From positions 36,322,766 through 36,386,765 of the forward strand of contig OX387184.1 in assembly GCA_947561395.2 (NCBI GenBank): DNA of 64,000 nucleotides. Direction: 5' to 3'. Position numbers and translations under genes: made by a program. This document shows, piece after piece, positions 56,985-64,000 of the stretch. The stretch's first letter is position 1, and each line of letters opens with the position of its first letter. The notes beneath the pieces are model-generated. The model had not been told where the DNA came from and searched no databases. It saw nothing but the letters and a program-made list of their open reading frames with translations. Source of the DNA: Buxus sempervirens. Its lineage: Eukaryota; Streptophyta; Magnoliopsida; Buxales; Buxaceae.

Positions 56985-58755
56985 CAAAATGGCCTTGACT
57001 GAGATTTTACATTTTGACACATTTGGTCTTTACTTGGATTTGAAATTTCTTCTTTCTCTTCTTTTCATCATTTTTCCTTTCAATTTGGCTGATGGCCATC
57101 AGCAAGGGTCAGGCTTGACTTTTTATTTTGGGCTAGGTCACGGCCAATTTATTTCATGATTTTTCTTATTGAGCTGAAGCTGAGTGGGGCACAGGGAATT
57201 GGAGCCAGTCCCGGTGTAGCTTTGATCTTTGGAAAAATTTTGCATTCTTTCCCTTGGAAATAATTTAATCAAAATGTTTGTGAAGTGATATCGAAGTGTG
57301 TGCACTTGATGCATGAAGATGCTTGCACAAAATTAAGGCCAAGGCTAAATGATATTACCATTCGAAAACCTATATCCAAAATTGAATATGAGAAAATTAC
57401 ATCAAAAAGGGTGTGTGCATAGCCCTAAAAAAGTTGGTGCCCCGCGGGGCACGACTCCTAGACACACTTGTGTATGGAAGCATATCCGAGTCCCGGTCTG
57501 CTTTCTTTCATCTGTTCTTTCATCTGCCTTTGACTTCAAGTATCAAATCAAAATAATTTACAATTTGCCAGCGGGGGCAAGAATTCACATGATATTCACA
57601 AAAAATCTGCAAAGGATTCATCCTTAGGGCTGTTGGGAGCCAAAAGGAAGGATACAATTTTGCTTCAAGGCGGGTAAGCCAAATTCCTAAATCTAGGGTT
57701 TGGTGCCCCTACTCTGATCTGGCATGCTTTCATCTGATTATCTGATCTGGCTGGCTTTCATTTGCTCGAAAGGCCGACCCGGACTCAGAGTGCTTCCAGC
57801 AGACTCAATGGGTCGAGGCCCACAGCTCACAGGACTCCACGCATGGATCTGGGGTGGTTTCCCTGATCAAAATTTGGTTGGCTTCCTAAATTAAGGCCAA
57901 GGTAGCCCATGATCTAGGGTTTACTCCATTTGATGCAAAAAGTGGGGGTTGCTACCCCTGATGGACTCTTGGGTTTTAATTTGATTTTTTTTTCTTCTTA
58001 TTTCATCATTCACATCACACTCCCTCACAATCACAAGCTCGTGGTTCATTCAGAAACGCTAGGTGGGGAAGGATACCCAGCCCGAGACATACGCCTACAA
58101 GGGTCAAGACCAGTACTGGATCCTCGCGTGCCATGGCAAGAAACCAGTGGTGCTAATGGACTCCAGAAAACTGGGGGGATGGGTTTACCCTGCTTTCCCC
58201 GGCAAGCCACGGGAGCGTAGGTGCTAATACCATCCCAAGAGTCAGTTCATAGGAATCAGAAGGGTAGGCTGCTAGATAGATCTAGGTTTTGGAGAAGAAG
58301 AAGCAATATCCGCATTCACTCAATCATTCAGGGTCGGATCATTCACGCATCCTCCCTCGTGCGTGTCATTCCACGCAGTTTATCACAAAACTGTAAAATA
58401 AATCCATCCACGGTGTGGTGGTGTGCCCGTATGTGCATTTGGGCTGAGTGTGGTGTCTAATCGGGTGAGATTTGACCGGATTTCGTTGATAAAGGAGTTT
58501 TCACCGTCTCGTATAGTAAGGTGCAGAATTGGCATGCAATACGAGGTTCCAGGAGAGTCCCCAGGTAAGTGGAGGGTCACAGTGGACCGCTTAAATTCCA
58601 CTTTCCTTAGGCAATTATCATGTCCTTGTGACAGGACTCCCCAGAATACGCAGTTGCGTGTATTCCACGTCTTACTAAGCAAGGCAGAAAAACCCTAAAA
58701 TCGACTAAATCCCTCTTAGGTTGACTCATTCTAACCAAGGGTTCTATTGGGCTAA
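56985..58755 (-). other. Element A leader, PBS-proximal part
   Basis: Non-coding on the element strand. Short ORFs on either strand (for example 57930-58220, 58423-58698) have no recognised motif and no second copy in this window to test conservation. The stretch near 58560-58570 (CCCAGGTAAGTGG) is donor-like on the plus strand only. Confidence 0.5.
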
Positions 58756-58780
58756 GAAGTCCCCAATGGAGTCGCTAGGC
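58756..58780 (-). other. Element A primer-binding site
   Basis: The minus strand reads GCC then TAGCGACTCCATTGGGGA just inside the LTR. Compared with B and C (TGGCGACTCTGCTGGGGA) it has three changes, consistent with greater age or a different tRNA match. Confidence 0.65.
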
Positions 58781-61700
58781 TGTGCGCACCCGATTTCAGT
58801 CGTACGACGAGGCGCATGCAAAATGATGCGTGCCTCGTGATTCGTTTGGAGTCGCCACTGCCTGATGGGGTGCAGGCAGACACCTGGGTGCCTAAGTTCT
58901 TCTATTAAGGCTTGGTCTGCGGCTTGAGATTCTAAGCAAGTTCTCGGTTACGGTCCGGGGAAGTCCGTAGACACCCCAGTCCGCCCCGTCAAAAGACGGG
59001 TCCCATGGTTTCCTTGATTTGAGTCAACTTTGGTCTCTCACTCACCCGATTCCTATTCCAGCATTCAATTTGGTTAAGTCTGGCGAGACCGCCAAAGTGG
59101 TGTGGGTCCCTTTACTTGATTTTATCTTTCTTAGCTTAAAGTGATGTGAGTCGGATTAGGCAGGCCCCGTTGGAAGGCTCGCGGATTCCTAGGTGGGCTT
59201 GGTTAAGTCCACATGCCCCTGGTGGCCTCAGTCTAGCCTGGAAGGCCCTTTGGGCTTTGGTTCAATGAATTGATTTATTTGAAATTCAAGTTGGATTGTT
59301 AAGTGATTTCCGTGCCAAAGTGGGCCGGGATTGCTTTGTGGGCCCTTGAGTGGGCCCCACGATGGATGCCAAGTAGTTTTGATTATCTTTCTTAATCTGT
59401 GCCAAAGTGGGCCAGGATTTGGGCTTGGGGACCTTTACCTGGGCTTGGGCTTGAAAGCCCAAGTCTTCATGAGTTAGGGTTTGGAAACCCTAAAATTGGT
59501 TCGATTTAACGGGCTTTAGTGGGCCCGATCGGCCCTACCCGTGGTCTCGGCCAAACCACAACTTAACCAAACATGCATGCCCCAAGTTGGGCCTTGATGG
59601 GCCTCCAATGGGTTTGGCCCATTCAATCAATTTGGTTATCTTTGTTTAACAAAAGTAAGCCTGCCGGGCTGAGTGGGCCCCGTTGGAAGGCCCACCGGGA
59701 ATCAAGCTGGACCGGGTCGGTCCATGGCCCATCTTGGGTTTCCGGGTGACCCGGAAACCCTTCCGGTTCATCCGGAATGATCAAACAAACCAAAGAAATC
59801 AGCACAATATCACAAAATAGCAAAAAAGGTATTCTGGCAGTGTAGCCAGCCTGAGGTGCCGGCTACGTACACAGGGCAGTGTATCCGGCATTCTTCGCCG
59901 GTTACAAACATATTTCTGTTGATCCGACCTGAGTTGCCGGATCAACATACAGAATCCATTTTTTTGGATTTTTCCAATGGGGTTGGTTTCTTGGGTCTCC
60001 TAGGGTGTTCTAGCATTTGTGTGGGCCCACGGTGGTGTAAACAAAATCAAACAGACCTCCTTTGGAGGGAAAACCAAGGGAATAGGAGAAGGCTAGGGTT
60101 TGCCTCTCCCTTCATAGGATTCTTCCAGAAGTGGGGTGGGGGCTTGAGTGCCCCTACCTTGGCTCCTCACCCTTCACAAAACAGCAAACCAGCAAAGCCG
60201 ATAATAATAATAGTAAAAAAAAACCTTAACAATTAAACCTAGGATGCATACACCTAAACTACGATGATCACATAGGTGTTTCCACGGATCATATGCATGA
60301 GTAGTGAGATGTATGAGTGAGCCTGCTTAATGTGTGTGTAGGTGTCAAAAGGGGGAGTATGCATGATATCTACAAGTAACTGGAGGGTGCCAACATGGAG
60401 ACATTAGCAAGCATTCATCACCAATAAACATGCATGCATGGTTTAAACTAATCATGCCAACAATATCTAACATTACCTTCATGCTCAAACAACTCGCAAA
60501 AACAGCTAATAAGACACTTTAAAGAAAGGAAAGGGGGGGAGGTTAAGATGGGGTACATTTAGACAAGCAACAAGGGGGGGGGGGGGGGGGGGGGGGGACA
60601 AGCTTCTCCCCATTCGAATGAATAGTAAACGATGGCCAAAGCAGTGACATGGTAGCCATTAGAACCACCTCAAAGGGGACTCTCTCCCTTTCTTTGAAGC
60701 CGTGTACACTCCCCTTACCATGGAAGTTCCTCTCATTCAAAGTGAAGAGGAAGGGCATGGGAGAGAGATGAAAACATGCTAGGGAGGAGAAGGACTACAT
60801 GCCTATGATAGAAAACATCACAACTTACTTGAAATATGCCAAATCTGACTTATATTGAATGAAAAGCCATGGGGAACATTACCTTACAACTTACAAGCCC
60901 TGGAGGGGTGTGGATGAGGCTCCTTGAAGCAAGGAAAGTGGCTGGAGCACTCCCCTTCAATGCCAACAGCAATTAGTCCTCCCTTTACTTGGGTGAAAAT
61001 GGAGAGGAAGAAGTGAAGAGGGAGAGGGAAGCTCAAGGTGGGGTGTTTGGGGGGTTATGGAGGCAAGGAAGGGCTTGGATAAGGGATCTCAGAGCAAGGT
61101 TCGTGGGGGAGAAGAAGTGGAAAACCGCCAAAACCAAGCCAACCCCGGAAATGGGCTGCTGTTGGCCTTTTATAGGCCAACTTAATGTATCCGACAACTC
61201 AGGCCGGATACACTAAGCCCTCCTCATAGCCGGCATCTATGGCCGGTTACACAGGTGCCCTTTTGTATCCGGCATTGAATGCCGGATACAAAACATAATC
61301 ATCCGAAAATTAAATGCCGCCACGAATTTGTCGGGCGATCGGCGCGAATCTTGCCGAGCAAATCTTTGTATCCGACATTTGAGTCCGGATATGAAGAGGA
61401 GCAAGTGTATCCGGCATATTTGATCAGATACAAATCGAAAAATTACGGATTTGCCCCTCGACTTGATCGATTCGACCGATTTGACACTTTCGGATATCTA
61501 CGGATTGCCCCCCTGCGAATTTTGGTTTAGTCCCTGAGATTTTTAGATATTTAAGATTTAGTCCCTGGGATATTTTGCTGCGTTGGCTGCCACGTGTGCA
61601 GCGGCTTTGCTGCTCGGGAACTTCGACAACTCATATCTTCTTCATCCGAACTCCGATTTGAGCAAACTCAATTGCGTTAGACTCGTATCGGAGCCCTCTA

Positions 61701-61982
61701 TCCAATGACATAGGGCTAAGCACTTGGATCGGGGTTTAGCTGAAAGTCAACTTTCGGCTCCCCCTTAAGTTTGACTGGCCCACCGAACCCTCATCCGGAC
61801 TCCGATTCCAGCAAACTCAGTTGCGTTGGACTCGTGTCAGGATTCTCTATCCATTGAGATAAGGCAAGGTTGCCAATTTTTACTTGATCAAAAAGTCAAC
61901 TTTTGATCCCCTCAGGGCTTGACTTTTCTGCCAGGGTTTTCATTTTCAGCACTTCCAGGGGTGCAAAAATAAGGTGCTTACA
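58781..61982 (-). repeat. Element A 5' LTR
   Basis: 3202 bp, nearly identical to 11048-14287. It contains a TATA box on the minus strand at about 61174-61168, a perfect palindrome counterpart at about 61260-61292, and a poly-G run of 24 at 60574-60597. Flanked on the right by GTGGG. Confidence 0.9.
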
Positions 61983-62124
61983 GTGGGGTGGGGTAAATAA
62001 ATAAATTTTTCTAAATTAATATACTTTTAGCGGCATTTGGTGGCTTCCGCGGGGGTGGAGGGGGGGAGGTGGGTGGGGTGGGGTAAATTAAATTTTTTTT
62101 AAATTAATATACTTTGGAGGCATT
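61983..62124. other. CACTA interior, right part
   Basis: G-rich then A/T-rich, with an imperfect tandem duplication (AAATTAATATACTTT followed by GGCATTTGGTGG occurs twice). No coding sequence. Confidence 0.5.
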
Positions 62125-62403
62125 TGGTGGTTGTTGCTAAAACCTTCAAGTGTTGATAAACTTTATTACGACACTTTAAAAAAAATGCCGTAATAACTTA
62201 TATTTTTACGGCATGTTTAAATGCCGTAAAAAGTCAATTTATAGCGGCATATTCCAAAGTGTCATTATAAGTTGTCGCTATAACATAATGCAACACCATT
62301 TGAAATGGCACTTTATCAAAATGCCGTTATATGTTATAACAACATTTTTCTATATTATAACGCACTTTTGAAGTGCCGTAATAAAAAGACTTTTTTTGTA
62401 GTG
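62125..62403 (-). repeat. CACTA right subterminal repeats and terminal repeat
   Basis: Units with TTACGGCAT and ATGCCGTAA halves match those at 7970-8260. It ends AAAAAGACTTTTTTTGTAGTG. Confidence 0.7.
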
Positions 62404-62820
62404 ATTATTGCTGTAATTGCATGGCCATGAGTGTTGCCATGACCAGGGTAGAGCAGCCCGTATCCTTGTATAGGCCGGGTTGTCAATGTCGATACTCGGA
62501 GTAGGCCGACACTGAATGACAAAATTCCTAGGTAGGCCATCATTTCAAAGTACCAAGCCTATGTTGGCAGGACTGTGTACCAGGAGGCTTGGATATCACT
62601 CTGGCATGTTGAATTACTCAATTAAAGTAAATACATAACATTGGCCTCAGAAATTTGTGATTTCGATATTGGCATTTGTTTAAATTGAGAAATATCTATT
62701 GGATTGCTTTAAAATAATTGGTCATCGAAACATGGTTATAATTGTATTGGATTTCATGAATATTTGGATTATTTGACATTGATAATACAAATTGACTTAC
62801 CTGTTGAAGTTCATTAGCTA
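62404..62820. other. Right flank of the CACTA element, no gene seen
   Basis: Contains GC-richer repeat-like sequence (62430-62610) and then AT-rich DNA. No ORF with a motif. Confidence 0.4.
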
Positions 62821-64000
62821 TGTAAGACCCTAAATTTTCACATAATAAATAAAAAAATGTATAAATAAAAGAAAATATGAGTTAAGTTATAATTAAAATA
62901 AAAAGTGAAGATTTAGAGGATAAGTAATTCAAATAAGTAATAAGTTGTAAATAAAGAATGACCTTTAAGGAAATTAGCCTAAAAGGGTAAAAAGGTTTTT
63001 TGGTAATTTTCAAAAAGGGTAATTATAAATAAATCATTAAATAATAATTGGGTTTAGAAAATAGAAGAAAACAATTTATTTAGTCAAGTTAGAAATTAAA
63101 AAGAAGTAATAAAAGCCTAAAAGAGGAAAAAGGGTAATTAGGTAAATTCGGGTCTTAATTGGGAGGAAAAGTAACTAATTTGGGTTTTAGGTGATATTTA
63201 GGATTTAAGAGATTGTTAGGCACGAAATTAGGCTGTAAGGAGTGTTTAGATAATAAGAAAATTTAATTAGTATAGTATTGGTAGAAAAATAGAAGGTGGA
63301 GAAAAAGTAGGAATTAATTAGGAGTTAGACTTTAACTAGACCACTCTTGGGTTAGCCCAATTAAATGAGCCTATTAGGGTTGGTTTATGACTTCTAAAGC
63401 CAAGTATAAATACGAGAGTAAGGTGAGACAAGAGAGAATTTTCGTGGGTTAAATATTGAGAGAAAAGAGGGAGAAAAAGGAAGAAGAAGGTTGCTAGAGA
63501 TGTCCAACCAGTCTCCATCAAATCGCAATCGAGGAAAATTCGGACGGTGGATCGACTTTAAATTTGGAGGTTTTGGTCAATACTGATGGATCTACAATAT
63601 GAACGGTGGAGATTGGAATTGGAGAACCCTAGGTTGGTGCGATTGGGAGCAGAAGTTGGGTCCAGAATTAGAAACTCTAAGAAGAAGAAGGATTTAGCGC
63701 ATGAGGCAAGTAGCAACCCTTGAAAACTGGAGGAACTACATGGTTTTGATTTCTGTGATTTATTATAGTTTAGTTTGATTAGCTGGAAAGGATTTTACAT
63801 GGAATCGTATGGTTTATATTTTAGAGTTTTGTGTTCTTGAAGGATTTGCTAAAGTAATGAAGAAATATTGGTTTGATCATGTAAACAATCATGGAATGGT
63901 ATTTATTTGACACTAATTAATCTAGAGGGCTTTAGTTATGATTTAGAATGTTAGGGGATTAATTTAGACTAATGAAACTCAAAGCAAAAGCCTAAAAAAA
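62821..64000 (+). other. Possible LTR or promoter region running off the window
   Basis: 62821 reads TGTAAGACCCTAAATTTT, a start often seen in plant gypsy LTRs. About 580 bp later there is a TATA-like TATAAATA (63405-63412), then a GA-rich leader-like stretch (63420-63500). No second copy lies in the window, so the LTR call cannot be tested here; a host gene promoter is an alternative. Confidence 0.3.

Larger units (their letters stand above)
11048..61982 (-). mobile_element. Element A: gag-only Tat/Ogre-type LTR retrotransposon, split by B
   Basis: Direct LTRs of 3240 bp (11048-14287) and 3202 bp (58781-61982) are flanked by the perfect 5-bp duplication GTGGG (11043-11047 and 61983-61987). 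On the minus strand the LTR runs TGTAAGCACC...GGGTGCGCACA. The primer-binding site follows the LTR at 58781 and a purine tract precedes the other LTR, so the element reads right to left. Its own internal sequence is 55380-58780 (leader with tandem arrays) and 14288-18795 (gag and 3' UTR), about 7.9 kb. No pol was found, so it is a gag-only, non-autonomous element. By eye the LTRs differ at about 1 percent of positions. Confidence 0.9.
7906..62403. mobile_element. CACTA-like DNA transposon, split by nested retrotransposons
   Basis: The left end reads CACTACAAAAAAAAGG at 7906 and the right end is its mirror, CTTTTTTTGTAGTG, ending at 62403. These are the terminal inverted repeats expected of CACTA (En/Spm) elements. 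Both ends carry matching subterminal units built on ACGGCATT...AATGCCGT (7970-8260 and 62160-62375), which shows they belong to one element. The element's own sequence is only 7906-11047 plus 61983-62403, about 3.6 kb. No transposase was recognised, so it is probably non-autonomous. The 3-bp flanks are TTT (7903-7905) and ATT (62404-62406), a 2/3 match only. The orientation of the original element is unknown. Confidence 0.75.

Overview
The window is plant nuclear DNA. It carries a spliced, family-C-type sucrose-phosphate synthase gene and Ty3/Gypsy elements of the Tat/Ogre kind, and it is AT-rich with long non-coding stretches. I cannot name the species. No bacterial or organellar features, rRNA, tRNA or CRISPR arrays were seen.

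Layout. (1) 1-5509: thirteen exons of a sucrose-phosphate synthase (SPS4/family C type) on the + strand. The first coding exon lies off the left edge. One intron holds a complete 366-bp TRIM with a perfect 5-bp target-site duplication (TSD). (2) 5510-7905: intergenic, no recognised gene. (3) 7906-62403: a CACTA-ended DNA element, about 3.6 kb of its own sequence, swollen to 54.5 kb by nested insertions. (4) 62404-64000: flank, with a possible start of another LTR at 62821.

The nest is four deep. Element A (11048-61982, minus strand, 3.2-kb LTRs, TSD GTGGG) sits in the CACTA-like element. It has only a damaged gag and no pol. Composite B (18796-55379, plus strand, three LTRs, 4/5 TSD) sits 25 bp upstream of the likely gag splice acceptor of A. 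B has gag-pro, a pol with RT, two RNase H domains and integrase, and two antisense intron-containing genes between pol and the 3' LTR. Element C (24194-35555, minus strand, TSD GATGG) is a gag-only relative of B that landed inside the gag of B. LTR divergence counted by eye falls in the expected order: A about 1 percent, B about 0.5 percent, C about 0.05 percent.

The most unusual cargo is the antisense pair in B. The upstream gene (48287 to 45399) reads as an intact six-exon, 829-codon plant-mobile-domain-like protein. The second (44942 to 43140) is a DUF7745-like gene with one nonsense codon and one frameshift. Clusters of short palindromic units (ACGGGC-N7-GCCCGT type) lie upstream of the TATA box in every B/C LTR and also upstream of both antisense genes, so the element may use one promoter module for both strands. 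Element A has a parallel but unrelated palindrome cluster (ATCCGGC...GCCGGAT) just upstream of its own TATA box.

The elements probably work as a parasite set. B could have supplied enzymes, while A and C kept gag, the LTRs and a shared 3' UTR but lost pol. The pol reading frame of B needs a stop readthrough and a -1 shift (or a splice), and its gag is now split by C, so this copy is unlikely to be active.
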